64,000 nt of DNA from G963691885 sp963691885 (GTDB taxonomy: Bacteria; Pseudomonadota; Alphaproteobacteria; UBA8366; Aestuariispiraceae). Positions 28,042 through 36,870 of this stretch are shown piece after piece; the stretch's first letter is position 1; every line of letters starts with the position of its first letter. Below the pieces are notes generated by a model. The model searched no databases. It had not been told where the DNA came from and saw nothing but the letters and a program-made list of their open reading frames with translations. The stretch spans positions 868,001 to 932,000 of the forward strand of contig OY829843.1 of NCBI GenBank assembly GCA_963691885.1, written 5' to 3'. Both the position numbers and the translations under genes were made by a program.

Positions 28042-28515
28042 TCAACCAGCCATACGGTCGAGATTGCCGGTGATCACATATTTCAGTGTAGCAACAACTT
28101 GATCAGGGCTGGCCGCGATCGCCTGCGCCGCGCCATCAACCTCTTTCAGGGCATGGTTCAGCGCATCGTCGTGCAGCGTGATATAGGGTGTCCCCATCGC
28201 TGCACAGAAACCGGCATCAAAAGCGGCATTCCATTGACGATACTTGTCACCGAACCGGATAACGGCAATGTCTGATTTCTCAATCAGATTGCGGGTGCGG
28301 ATGGCGTTCATCCGACTGCCCATCTGGTCTTTCCAGAAGGCGGTGGGCGCTTCACCCAGAATAGCGACGGCACAATCATCACTGTCTTCATGGATTGTAA
28401 CAGGCGATACGAACTCTACCGGCAAGCTGGCGGCGGCGGCACCTTCGATGATCTGCTCACGCCAGTCAGAATGAATTTCGCCGGAAAGATATACGGTCCA
28501 GATATGGTCGGTCAT
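28042..28515 (-). CDS. YtoQ family protein
   Basis: A 157-residue cytoplasmic protein matching the YtoQ family: TVYLSGEIHSDWREQI, then FVSPVTIHEDSDDCG-like segment, the NAIRTRNLIEKSDIAVIRFG strand and the FDAGFCAAMGTPYITLH stretch. The fold resembles nucleoside 2-deoxyribosyltransferase-like proteins, but the function is unknown. I chose ATG at 28515 because AAAGGGA lies 9 nt upstream and the conserved sequence begins there. An open extension to 28566 is not supported. Divergent from serB. Confidence 0.85.
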   Translation of the reverse strand: MTDHIWTVYLSGEIHSDWREQIIEGAAAASLPVEFVSPVTIHEDSDDCAVAILGEAPTAFWKDQMGSRMNAIRTRNLIEKSDIAVIRFGDKYRQWNAAFDAGFCAAMGTPYITLHDDALNHALKEVDGAAQAIAASPDQVVATLKYVITGNLDRMAG

Positions 28516-28615
28516 GACATTCGTCCCTTTCAGTTTACGCGTCACCGCGCGTCTCAATTCGATCATTGCCAGCGTGATACAGGATCAAGGCCCTGAAATC
28601 ACCCTGTTTCGGTGA

Positions 28616-28687
28616 AAGCCCGTGATCAGGGCTTGTCTGGGTCGTTGACCCGTTGTTTAAACCGGGATCCGAAATTACAGGATCCCG
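28616..28687 (+). promoter_or_regulatory. Hairpin-rich leader before serB
   Basis: Three consecutive perfect inverted repeats precede serB. They are AGCCC/GGGCT near 28617-28633, GGGTC-GTT-GACCC at 28639-28651, and CGGGATCC (28663-28670) with GGATCCCG (28680-28687). The 3' arm of the last one contains AGGA, the only SD-like sequence at proper distance from the serB ATG at 28691. The fold could therefore occlude ribosome binding. The function is inference. Confidence 0.4.
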
Positions 28688-28690
28688 CCG

Positions 28691-29590
28691 ATGCATGCGC
28701 AACTGACCCTGGTCGCACCAGCCGCCACCCCGCTCTCTCAGCACCAGATTGACCTTGCGATGAAAGCGCTTGAAACGGCTGGCGCCGCCGCCGATCAACC
28801 CGTCGAACTGCACAAAGATATCGCGGTCGATATAGGATTTACGACAGAGGTGCCGGATTTCAAGCCGGACCTGGGCGGTATCGGGCCTATTGATTTCGCG
28901 ATCACCCCTGCAGAGGGGCGACGCAAGAAAATCCTGGTGGCCGATATGGATTCCACCATGATCGAGATTGAAACGCTGGACACGCTGGCCACCGCACTCG
29001 GCTTTGGAGACGTCGTTGCAGAGATCACCGCCAAAGCCATGCAGGGCAACCTTGATTTCGCCGAGGGCCTGCGTGTGCGGGTCAAGATGCTGAAAGGTTT
29101 CAACGCCGCTGACAGCTTTCAGCTGATCATAGATGAGGTTACATACTCACCGGGCGGCAAACAGGCTGTTTTGACGATGAAGAAACACGGTGCCCATTGC
29201 GCCCTTGTTTCAGGCGGTTTCACCGCAACGACAGAGATTGTTCATGCCCATTTGGGGTTCGACGAACATCACGCCAACACATTGCTGATTGACGATGAAG
29301 GTTTATTTACCGGCTTCGTCCAAGAACCAATTCTGGACCGGGATTCAAAGCTGACAATCCTGATGGCACTATGCGCGGAACGGGGCCTGGACCTGACCCA
29401 GACCTGCACAATCGGCGACGGGGCAAACGATCTGGCGATGCTGCAATCAGGTGGCTTGGGCATAGGTTACTATGGAAAACCCAGGGTTCGGGAAAAAGCA
29501 CCTTGCCTGATTGACCATACTGACATGACAAGTTTGCTCTATTATCAGGGTTACCATCGCGACGAATTCGTCGAAACAGATATCCAGTAA
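28691..29590 (+). CDS. serB: Phosphoserine phosphatase
   Basis: A 299-residue HAD-family phosphatase making L-serine from phosphoserine. A short N-terminal regulatory-like region (residues 1-75) precedes motif I VADMDSTMIE (nucleophile D85, acid/base D87). SGGFT follows (motif II), with motif IV IGDGANDLAML near the C-terminus. Length fits SerB. The ATG sits 3 nt after a strong hairpin. pcaD-like lies 24 nt downstream, probably as a readthrough partner. Confidence 0.95.
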   Translation: MHAQLTLVAPAATPLSQHQIDLAMKALETAGAAADQPVELHKDIAVDIGFTTEVPDFKPDLGGIGPIDFAITPAEGRRKKILVADMDSTMIEIETLDTLATALGFGDVVAEITAKAMQGNLDFAEGLRVRVKMLKGFNAADSFQLIIDEVTYSPGGKQAVLTMKKHGAHCALVSGGFTATTEIVHAHLGFDEHHANTLLIDDEGLFTGFVQEPILDRDSKLTILMALCAERGLDLTQTCTIGDGANDLAMLQSGGLGIGYYGKPRVREKAPCLIDHTDMTSLLYYQGYHRDEFVETDIQ

Positions 29591-29614
29591 AGACCGGAAC
29601 AAGGGAGACCAGAC

Positions 29615-30415
29615 ATGACCAGCGGCAAGGCAACAGTAAACGGTATTGAACTGAACTATCAGATTGATGGTCCGGAAGACGGTATTCCCGTTGTGTTTTG
29701 CAACTCCCTCGCGACGAACCTCTCCATGTGGGACCCGCAGATCCCGGCATTAACAGACCGGTATCGGGTGTTGCGGTTTGACAAGCGTGGCCATGGGAAC
29801 AGCGCCACTTTCGACACCCCCATCGAGATCAAGACCCTGGCCGATGACGTTGTCGCCCTCGCCGACCATCTTGATTTCCTTGGCGGGCATTTCTGCGGGC
29901 TCTCCATTGGCGGGATGACGGGCCAGGCACTCGGCATTTTCCATTCCGGCGCATTCAAATCGCTTTCCCTTTGCGCAACATCCAGCGCCATTCCAACCTC
30001 AATCCACGCGGTGTGGGATGAGAGAATGGCAAAGGTCCGGGCCGAAGGGATGGAGCCGATGGTCGACCCGACCCTGGAACGCTGGTTCTCTGAAAAACAT
30101 CGTGATGCCCACCCGGATACAGTCGCCAGCATCGGGGACATGATCCGTCAGACAAGCCCGACGGGGTACATCCGTTGTTCAGAAGCGATTGTGAAGATGG
30201 GTTTCACTGATCAAGTCGGCAGCATCACAACACCAACCATTGTAATGCCCGGTGCCCTTGACCCCGCCTTGCCGCCGGCCATGTCCGAAGTCATCCATGC
30301 CGGTATTGCCGGTTCGACCTATAGCCCGATTGCGGACGCCGCACATCTCTGCAATCTGGAGCAGCCAGAGGCTTTCAACCAGACCCTGCGCGGCTGGCTG
30401 GACCAAAACAGCTAA
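29615..30415 (+). CDS. Alpha/beta hydrolase, 3-oxoadipate enol-lactonase-like
   Basis: A 266-residue alpha/beta hydrolase. It has the N-terminal VVFCNSLATNLSMWDPQIPAL pattern, FDKRGHGNS, nucleophile elbow GLSIGG, an acid in PGALDPALPP and the C-terminal His in DAAHLCNLEQP. The N-terminal oxyanion segment and overall length resemble PcaD enol-lactonases of the beta-ketoadipate pathway. No other pca genes are in the window, so the specific activity is only a suggestion. SD GGGAG is 9 nt before the ATG. It is convergent with the TauE gene. Confidence 0.85.
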   Translation: MTSGKATVNGIELNYQIDGPEDGIPVVFCNSLATNLSMWDPQIPALTDRYRVLRFDKRGHGNSATFDTPIEIKTLADDVVALADHLDFLGGHFCGLSIGGMTGQALGIFHSGAFKSLSLCATSSAIPTSIHAVWDERMAKVRAEGMEPMVDPTLERWFSEKHRDAHPDTVASIGDMIRQTSPTGYIRCSEAIVKMGFTDQVGSITTPTIVMPGALDPALPPAMSEVIHAGIAGSTYSPIADAAHLCNLEQPEAFNQTLRGWLDQNS

Positions 30416-30447
30416 GCCTGAGCCGCAACCCTGTACTCCTGGTTTGG

Positions 30448-31209
30448 TCAGAAAATCTCTAACCACCAGGGGTCCAGGATCAGTTTTACAGCCAGCAAGA
30501 ACAGAACGACCAGCGTCAACCTGTCAAAGGTTGTTGGCGAGATGGAGCGCGCCAGCCACGCGCCAATAGGCATCGCCCCAAACATCGGGATCAAGGCCAG
30601 CCCCCCCAGCAAAACGAGTTCAAGGGTCAATAGATCGTACCACAACAGTGTCGGAAACTGGGTGATCGACATCGTGGCAAAAAACAATGAGATGGTTGGG
30701 ATGAAAACCAACCGATCAAGGCGGCAGGCGTTCAGAAAGCTGACCGAAACCGGCGCCGATATCCCAGCCGCCCCTTGCAACACGCCTGAGATCGTGGAAA
30801 TCGGAAAGCTGGTCTTGAGGGCAATTTCCGGGCCCAGCTTGAAATCCGGCTTGGTCAGGCGCAGCCCGATATACAAAAGAACCGCCGCCGCGACGAGATT
30901 GATCAGAATATCCGGTGAGACCTTGGCCAAAAGAATTGTACCAAGAGCGGCCCCAAGACCGCCGCCCAGCGCAAAACGATAGGCCAGACCATCTTTCGGG
31001 AAATGTGCCCTGTATTTCCATAGCTGCCACGAATTGGTGCAGAGATTGGGCAACACCATCAGAGCCACGGCCAGGCGGACATCGAAAAAACTGGCCATCA
31101 CCGGGACCGCGATGACAGGGGTACCCATACCGGTCGCACCTTTCAGCATCCCACCCAACGCGAGGGCAAGAAAGATCAGGGCATATCCATAAAGGTCGAG
31201 TTCTATCAT
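30448..31209 (-). CDS. TauE/SafE family sulfite/anion permease
   Basis: A 253-residue membrane protein with about seven to eight helices. It has the two-repeat TauE/SafE pattern: GGMLKGATGMGTPVIAVPVM near the N-terminus and SGVLQGAAGISAPVSVSF in the middle. The family exports sulfite, sulfoacetate or related anions; the substrate here is unknown. ATG at 31209. It stands alone, convergent with the hydrolase gene and followed upstream by the degP terminator. Confidence 0.92.
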   Translation of the reverse strand: MIELDLYGYALIFLALALGGMLKGATGMGTPVIAVPVMASFFDVRLAVALMVLPNLCTNSWQLWKYRAHFPKDGLAYRFALGGGLGAALGTILLAKVSPDILINLVAAAVLLYIGLRLTKPDFKLGPEIALKTSFPISTISGVLQGAAGISAPVSVSFLNACRLDRLVFIPTISLFFATMSITQFPTLLWYDLLTLELVLLGGLALIPMFGAMPIGAWLARSISPTTFDRLTLVVLFLLAVKLILDPWWLEIF

Positions 31210-31301
31210 CAGTTACGGGTGTGGTAATGGAACGGGACCGCACCTAACCAGACCGCCCGGATCACATCAACAAAAAGGGCTGGAATGACAGATGTGATGC
31301 C

Positions 31302-31335
31302 AAAAAGAAAATGGGCCAGGTTTCCCCGGCCCAAT
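31302..31335 (-). terminator. Rho-independent terminator of degP
   Basis: On the minus strand, TGGGCC (31328-31333 complement) pairs with GGCCCA (31312-31317 complement) around a 10-nt loop, followed by TTTTCTTTTTGG. It lies about 30 nt beyond the degP stop. Confidence 0.85.
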
Positions 31336-31361
31336 TCACTGTACTTTATCAGAATACGGCG

Positions 31362-32849
31362 TCAGCCGGCACCCAGTTTCACCACAACAAAGCGCAGGGC
31401 CCCATTCTGGTTTACCAGCATCAGGACCGATTTCCGGCCCTCTGCAGAGGCGGCATCAACCTGTTTTGCTATATCCTCTGGTGAGCGGACCTCTTCCTGG
31501 TTGACCTCAACGATCACTGTTCCCGGACGCAACTCCTTGGTTGCCGCGTCACTGTCAGGATCGACATCCGTCACGATGACACCTTCAACATCATCGGCCA
31601 GGCCATATTCCTCACGGATGGCGGCGGTGGGTGGCGACAGGGCCAGTCCCAGTTTATCAACACTGGACGGCGCCGAGCGATCCTGCGGGACTGATGTCAG
31701 AGAGGCCAGATCAACCTTCTCCAACTGGCCCAATGTCACGTCGACCGAGACGAGGTCGCCATTCCGCCAAACCTCAACAGGGACCGTCTGTCCTACGGTG
31801 GTGTCCGCAACCATACGCGGCAATCGGCGGGAGTTCGGCACCTTTTTACCGTCGAATGTCGCAATCACATCGCCGGTCTTGATGCCAGCTGCTGCAGCCG
31901 GGCTTTCATCATGAACGGTGGCGACCAGGGCACCGGATGCTTCCGGCAGGCTCAGGCTTTCTGCAATTTCATCGGTAACCTGCTGGATTGTGACGCCCAA
32001 CCAGCCCCGACGGGTGGTTCCAAAATCACGCAGCTGGGAAACGACATTGGATGCCAGGTTCGACGGCACCGCAAAACCGATCCCGATAGAACCGCCATTC
32101 GGGGAATAGATTGCGGTGTTAATACCGATCACCTCGCCATCCATATTGAACAGCGGACCGCCGGAGTTACCCTTGTTAATTGAGGCATCCGTCTGGATGT
32201 AATTGTCATAAGGACCGGAATTAATGTCACGACCGCGGGCCGAGACGATACCGGCGGTCACTGTCCCACCGAAACCAAGCGGGTTGCCAATAGCAATTAC
32301 CCAGTCGCCAACACGCGCCCCATCAGAATCGCCGAATGGAACGAAAGGAAGATCTTCGCTGGCCGATACTTTAAGAACGGCCAGATCGGTCTTGTCGTCG
32401 ATACCAACAACGGAGGCTTCAAGCTCTGTATCATCGTCAAGAACGACATAGATTTCATCGGCGTCTTTGATGACGTGGTTATTGGTCACCACGACCCCTT
32501 CAGGGGCGATGATGAAACCGGAGCCCAGGGAGGTTGCCTGGCGGTTGCGTTCCGGGCGACCCTCGCCAAAACGCTCAAAGAATTCTTCGAAACCGGGTGG
32601 CAAGTTCAGGTCAGGTGCAGGGCCCCGGGATTCCCGAACATTCGAAGTCGTGCGGATATTTACAACCGCTGGCAGCAGTCGTTCAGCCAGATCCGCAAAA
32701 CTGTCGGGCGCCCCGGCCGCACGGGCCGTATTCTGAACAGCAAAAGATGTCCCGAGCAGGGCAAGCGCCACCAACAAGGTCATCATGATGTAAACGCCCC
32801 GTTCCAGGGGCTGCGGACGAACCGCTGTTATGAATTTTGACCGCTGCAC
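31362..32849 (-). CDS. degP: Periplasmic serine protease DegP/HtrA (Do family)
   Basis: A 495-residue HtrA protease-chaperone of the periplasm. A signal or anchor segment spans about residues 19-45 with a likely ARA-AG cleavage site. The trypsin-like domain shows the triad H125 (TNNHVI), D155 (DKTDLAVLK) and S229 (NKGNSGGP). Two PDZ domains follow (about 285-375 and 400-490). The start is GTG at 32849 with AAGGA 8 nt upstream; ATGs at codons 22-23 would remove the n-region. It lies downstream of hflK-hflC-DUF2065 on the same strand, a common quality-control cluster, and ends at a strong terminator. Confidence 0.96.
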   Translation of the reverse strand: MQRSKFITAVRPQPLERGVYIMMTLLVALALLGTSFAVQNTARAAGAPDSFADLAERLLPAVVNIRTTSNVRESRGPAPDLNLPPGFEEFFERFGEGRPERNRQATSLGSGFIIAPEGVVVTNNHVIKDADEIYVVLDDDTELEASVVGIDDKTDLAVLKVSASEDLPFVPFGDSDGARVGDWVIAIGNPLGFGGTVTAGIVSARGRDINSGPYDNYIQTDASINKGNSGGPLFNMDGEVIGINTAIYSPNGGSIGIGFAVPSNLASNVVSQLRDFGTTRRGWLGVTIQQVTDEIAESLSLPEASGALVATVHDESPAAAAGIKTGDVIATFDGKKVPNSRRLPRMVADTTVGQTVPVEVWRNGDLVSVDVTLGQLEKVDLASLTSVPQDRSAPSSVDKLGLALSPPTAAIREEYGLADDVEGVIVTDVDPDSDAATKELRPGTVIVEVNQEEVRSPEDIAKQVDAASAEGRKSVLMLVNQNGALRFVVVKLGAG

Positions 32850-33055
32850 GTCTTAATTCCTTCCAATCCTGTTCGGCGGTTCCTGCCAGTCCGCATTTGG
32901 TCTGGGGAACCGGAACCGATATGTGCTTTGCTTCTCATATTGGGACATGACAGCCGACCCGAGTCCAGAGGCGCGGGTCAATTGACGCACCCAATTTCCA
33001 TCACATCTAAGTGGGGTCGCCTTCAGGTGAGGTCAAATCGATGCGACGCAATGCC

Positions 33056-33095
33056 CCCAAATTGCCCCAATTTGGGCAATCATGACCCAATTGGG
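33056..33095. repeat. Cluster of palindromes upstream of degP
   Basis: CCCAAATTG (33056-33064) and CAATTTGGG (33068-33076) form a perfect 9-bp inverted repeat with a 3-nt spacer. Ten bases further on is the perfect 10-bp palindrome CCCAATTGGG (33086-33095). Overlapping this is ATTGCCC-CAATTT-GGGCAAT. There is no U-tract, so an operator or processing site is more likely than a terminator. Confidence 0.6.
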
Positions 33096-33102
33096 CATGC
33101 AC

Positions 33103-33300
33103 TCAGCCGCGGATCAGCCAGACAATCAAAACACCGATAACAGCCGCAATCAGACCTGCATTGCGCAGGTCTTCCGGTCTGCTTTCCAGAATGCGGGCCA
33201 TGAAATCCTGCATCCGGGTTGGAAACAGGGCATAAAGAATCCCCTCAAAAACGAGGACCAGGCCAAGGGCGGTTATCAGCGACGAAATGAGATCATCCAT
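33103..33300 (-). CDS. DUF2065 small membrane protein
   Basis: A 65-residue protein with two membrane helices (about 8-27 and 46-63) joined by a short loop FPTRMQDFMARILESRPEDLRNAG (key parts). It matches DUF2065 (YjeT-like), small inner-membrane proteins nearly always encoded just after hflC. The function is unknown; a link with the HflKC-FtsH membrane protease complex is inferred from context. Confidence 0.9.
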   Translation of the reverse strand: MDDLISSLITALGLVLVFEGILYALFPTRMQDFMARILESRPEDLRNAGLIAAVIGVLIVWLIRG

Positions 33301-33332
33301 TGGACCATTCCAAAGTCAGTGGCCTGAGAAAA

Positions 33333-33368
33333 GCAGAACGGCGCGTGATATCAACCACGCGCCGTTTT
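33333..33368 (-). terminator. Intercistronic hairpin between hflC and DUF2065
   Basis: AACGGCGCGTG (33337-33347) and CACGCGCCGTT (33356-33366) form a perfect 11-bp stem with an 8-nt loop. On the minus strand it is followed by CTGCTTTTCTC, a weak U-tract, so it may be a partial terminator or an mRNA-stabilising hairpin. On the plus strand the tail is only TTGC. Confidence 0.6.
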
Positions 33369-33394
33369 GCATTACCGGTCATTTCAAAGTCGGA

Positions 33395-34279
33395 TTATCG
33401 GGTATTACCACCCCGACCGCCCTGATCTTCAAAGAAACGGAAGAAGTCACCGTTGGCCGGTCCGACATATGTTGTCGAATTCGGGGTAAGGCCCCGCTCC
33501 ATCGCCTGCATGGAGCGCCAGAAATCAAAGAACTCCGGATCCCGTCCGTAAGCCGAACTGTAAATGGCCTGGGCCTGGCTGTCGCCTTCACCGCGCAGGA
33601 TCTCGGCCTTTTTCCGGGCCTCAGCGATAATCACACGCTGCTGCTTGTCGGCCTCGGCGCGAATACCACGGGATTCCTTATCCCCTTCGGCGCGGAATTT
33701 CCGGGCTTCCTGCTCACGCTGGGTTTGCATGCGACGGAACACAGCCTGGGAGTTTTCCGGTGGAAGGTCGACACGCTTCATACGAACGTCCTGGATCTCG
33801 ATCCCGAACTCCTGAGCGTTTGCATTGGCGATTTCCGTACTCTTGTCCATCAATCTCGCCCGGTCATCCGTCAGGATACGCGACAACGGCACGTCACCCA
33901 GTACCTCACGAAGAGCGGAGTTGATGACGTTGGGCAAACGGGCCTGAATCCCGGCGATCGAGTTCACCGACTGGAAGAACAGCAACGGGTCCGTGATCTG
34001 ATACTTCGCATAAACATCAACAATCAGCTGTTTCTGGTCGACGGTCGGAATTTCCTGGACCTCGCCGTCAAAGCTCAAAAGACGCTTATCGAAATAGGTC
34101 GCCTCATCAATGAACGGTACCTTGAAGTTCAAACCGGGCTCGGTCACCGTACGAGTTACCTCACCAAAGCGACGGACCAGAACCTGTTCTTTTTCGTTCA
34201 CCGTGAACACACTGGTACTGCCGACGATCAGAAGGGCGCCAAGCAGGATAAGCATGATAACTAAATTGGGACTGCGCAT
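33395..34279 (-). CDS. hflC: HflC, modulator of FtsH protease
   Basis: A 294-residue SPFH/prohibitin-domain protein with an N-terminal membrane helix (about 7-25) and the HflC pattern FTVNEKEQVLVRRFGEV, EPGLNFKVPFID and DVRMKRVDLPPENSQAVFRRM. With HflK it forms the large periplasmic cage around FtsH. ATG at 34279, 18 nt after hflK. Length is normal for alphaproteobacteria. Confidence 0.96.
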   Translation of the reverse strand: MRSPNLVIMLILLGALLIVGSTSVFTVNEKEQVLVRRFGEVTRTVTEPGLNFKVPFIDEATYFDKRLLSFDGEVQEIPTVDQKQLIVDVYAKYQITDPLLFFQSVNSIAGIQARLPNVINSALREVLGDVPLSRILTDDRARLMDKSTEIANANAQEFGIEIQDVRMKRVDLPPENSQAVFRRMQTQREQEARKFRAEGDKESRGIRAEADKQQRVIIAEARKKAEILRGEGDSQAQAIYSSAYGRDPEFFDFWRSMQAMERGLTPNSTTYVGPANGDFFRFFEDQGGRGGNTR

Positions 34280-34297
34280 TTCTATATCCTCCTTCGA

Positions 34298-35452
34298 TCA
34301 ATCAACATTGGGGTCATCGCGAGAGAAGACGCGTCCGCTCTCCCGGTTGCCCTTATTGAGTTGGTCCAAAGGCAGATAGGGAACGACACCACTGCCGCCT
34401 GCGCCATCTTCGATCAGGATCTTGTCGATATCCGCCATGATCTGCTCCATCGTCTGAAGATAGATCCGGCGTTTCGTGATATCCTTGGCCTTGGCATATT
34501 CATCGTAAATCAGGACGAAACGTTCGGAATCACCGGTTGCTGCGGCGATCTTTTCCTGTTTGTACGCTTCTGCGGCCTGTTCAACCTGCAATGCCTGACC
34601 GGCAGCACGCTGTGTTACCTCATTCAGGTAAGCCGTCGCCTCGTTGATTGCACGCTCAGCATCCGCACGGGCGGCCTGAACATCACGGAATGCGTCGATA
34701 ACAGAAGCTGGCGGGTCAACTTTCTGCAACTGAACGTTTGTCACTGAAATTCCGGCCTCGTACTCATCCAGGATTTCCTGGATAAAGGTCTGGACATTGC
34801 CGGCAATCTCGCCACGACCCACGGTCCGGGCGAATTCAAACTCGCTGCGGCCAACCACTTCGCGGATCGCCGCTTCGGCTGCATTGCGGACGGTTTCCGG
34901 CGCATTGGCCACATTAAACAGGAATTGCGGTGCATCCTTAATCTGCCAGAAAACCACCGCCTGAATGTCGATGATATTCTCATCTCCAGTCAGCATAAGG
35001 CTTTCTTTGGTGAATTCCCGAACGTTGGTCCCTGTAGAGCGGAAACCGATCTGCTCTTGGTTCACATCTGTCACACGGGGTTTAATCACCTCACCGATTG
35101 GAGCCGGCCAGTTATACTGAAGGCCCGGCGATGTTGGTTGACCGTTCAACTTTCCGAACACAAGCTCGACGCCCTGTTCGTTCGGCTCAACCTGATAGAT
35201 GCCGGTGGCAAGCCATGCCGCAACCAGGATCGATCCAACCAGGAAGATCCCTTTACCGCCAAAGCCGCCTGGCAGAAACTTTTTCAGGTTCTGCTGACTC
35301 TTACGGACAAGTTCCTCAACATCGGGGGGAGGACGGTTGCCACCGCCACCACCAGACGGGCTGCCCCAGGGACTCTTTCCGCCCCCGCCGCCGCCGGAAC
35401 CTCCACCGCCGCCCCATGGGCCGCCGCCACCATTGTTATTCTGCCAAGGCAT
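34298..35452 (-). CDS. hflK: HflK, modulator of FtsH protease
   Basis: A 384-residue SPFH-domain protein. The first 45 residues are extremely glycine-rich and proline-containing, then DVEELVRKSQQNLKKFLPGG, one membrane helix (about 68-86), and the prohibitin domain beginning YQVEPNEQGVELVFGK. VQLQKVDPPASVIDAFRDVQ marks HflK. It is the first gene of hflK-hflC-DUF2065 and divergent from mrp; both promoters should lie in the 257-bp gap. Confidence 0.96.
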   Translation of the reverse strand: MPWQNNNGGGGPWGGGGGSGGGGGGKSPWGSPSGGGGGNRPPPDVEELVRKSQQNLKKFLPGGFGGKGIFLVGSILVAAWLATGIYQVEPNEQGVELVFGKLNGQPTSPGLQYNWPAPIGEVIKPRVTDVNQEQIGFRSTGTNVREFTKESLMLTGDENIIDIQAVVFWQIKDAPQFLFNVANAPETVRNAAEAAIREVVGRSEFEFARTVGRGEIAGNVQTFIQEILDEYEAGISVTNVQLQKVDPPASVIDAFRDVQAARADAERAINEATAYLNEVTQRAAGQALQVEQAAEAYKQEKIAAATGDSERFVLIYDEYAKAKDITKRRIYLQTMEQIMADIDKILIEDGAGGSGVVPYLPLDQLNKGNRESGRVFSRDDPNVD

Positions 35453-35709
35453 GCCGCTCTCTTTCTATGACTTTCACCAGCGAATTTTGTCGCAGGGGTT
35501 TACTTTCAACGCAAAGGTTTTGCGCTTACCGCGCGAGACATATATGTGCACTGTGCCGGAATGGCAAAGGGCGCGTGCGCGTATCCTGCATAATTTCCGG
35601 GAAAAAAGTGCCGCAGGGCGTATTCTGACTGTCTGAAATACCTGAAATCGGGTTTTCAGCGCGTATACCCCGTGGTTTTAGAGACGCAGATTTTGAGTTC
35701 GAGGGAAAA

Positions 35710-36843
35710 ATGGCTGAGATAACGGAAGCGCAGGTACTGGAAGCAATCGACAGGGTCATCGACCCTGGAACCGGAAAGAGTCTGGTTGCGCAATCCATGA
35801 TCTCTGGCATCGCCATAAAAGATCGTGCTGTCCAGTTTTCAATCGAAATTGATCCCGCGAAGGCAGAGCAAATGGAACCGCTTCGCAAGGCTGCTGAAGC
35901 CGCGGTTGACGCGATTCCGGGTGTTTTGTCCGTCACAGGCATTCTGACCGCCGAAACATCCGGCGGATCTTCTGCCCCGCCTCAGAGCGCGCCTGCACCA
36001 GAAGCAGGTGCCCCGCCCCGCCCTGGTCGCAAAGCAGGCCCGGAAGGCATCAAGCATATTGTCGCGGTTGCCAGCGGTAAGGGTGGTGTCGGAAAGTCCA
36101 CGACCGCCGTAAATATAGCCCTCGCGCTGAAAGACCTGGATTTGAATGTCGGAATGCTGGACGCGGATGTTTTCGGACCCAGCCAACCCCGCATGCTCAG
36201 CATCAGCGGACGCCCCGACAGCAAAGACGGCAAGGTGCTGGAGCCGATGGAAAACTACGGCATCAAGGCAATGTCGATCGGCTTTCTCGTGGCCGAAGAT
36301 CAGCCCGTTGTATGGCGCGGCCCCATGGTGATGGGCGCGTTGCAACAGATGCTGTCTGACGTCAATTGGGGTGAACTGGATGTGCTCATCGTCGACATGC
36401 CGCCGGGTACCGGCGACGCCCAGCTGACAATGTCCCAGAACGTCCCCCTTGCCGGTGCCGTTATTGTTTCAACCCCTCAGGACATCGCGCTGATCGATGC
36501 GCGGAAGGGATTGAACATGTTCCGCAAGGTTGATGTTCCCGTGCTCGGCATTGTCGAGAACATGAGCGTCTTCATCTGTCCCAGCTGTGGTCACGAAAGC
36601 CACATTTTCGGCCATGGCGGCGCCCGTGAGGAGGCAGATAAGCTTAGCGTCGACTTCCTGGGCGAGATTCCGCTGCATATCGATATCCGGACCCATGCGG
36701 ATAGCGGAAATCCGATTGTTGTAGCAGAACCCGAGGGCTCTCACGCACGCGCCTATAAGACCATCGCGATTGGCATATGGGAAAAACTGTCGGGCGAAAC
36801 CCTGGACGGGCCGAAACGGGCCCCAAAAATAGTTATTAACTGA
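35710..36843 (+). CDS. mrp: Mrp/ApbC family Fe-S cluster carrier ATPase
   Basis: A 377-residue P-loop NTPase that carries and delivers Fe-S clusters. An N-terminal MIP18/DUF59 domain (about 1-85) is followed by an Ala/Pro-rich linker, then the deviant Walker A GKGGVGKSTTAVN (about 122-134). MPPGTGDAQLTMSQ follows, with the cluster-binding CPSCGHESHIFG near residue 286. The start has GAGGGA just upstream. The N-terminal domain fusion is the normal alphaproteobacterial form. Confidence 0.95.
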   Translation: MAEITEAQVLEAIDRVIDPGTGKSLVAQSMISGIAIKDRAVQFSIEIDPAKAEQMEPLRKAAEAAVDAIPGVLSVTGILTAETSGGSSAPPQSAPAPEAGAPPRPGRKAGPEGIKHIVAVASGKGGVGKSTTAVNIALALKDLDLNVGMLDADVFGPSQPRMLSISGRPDSKDGKVLEPMENYGIKAMSIGFLVAEDQPVVWRGPMVMGALQQMLSDVNWGELDVLIVDMPPGTGDAQLTMSQNVPLAGAVIVSTPQDIALIDARKGLNMFRKVDVPVLGIVENMSVFICPSCGHESHIFGHGGAREEADKLSVDFLGEIPLHIDIRTHADSGNPIVVAEPEGSHARAYKTIAIGIWEKLSGETLDGPKRAPKIVIN

Positions 36844-36870
36844 TCGGATCGTAAAATCTATGATCCGGAA

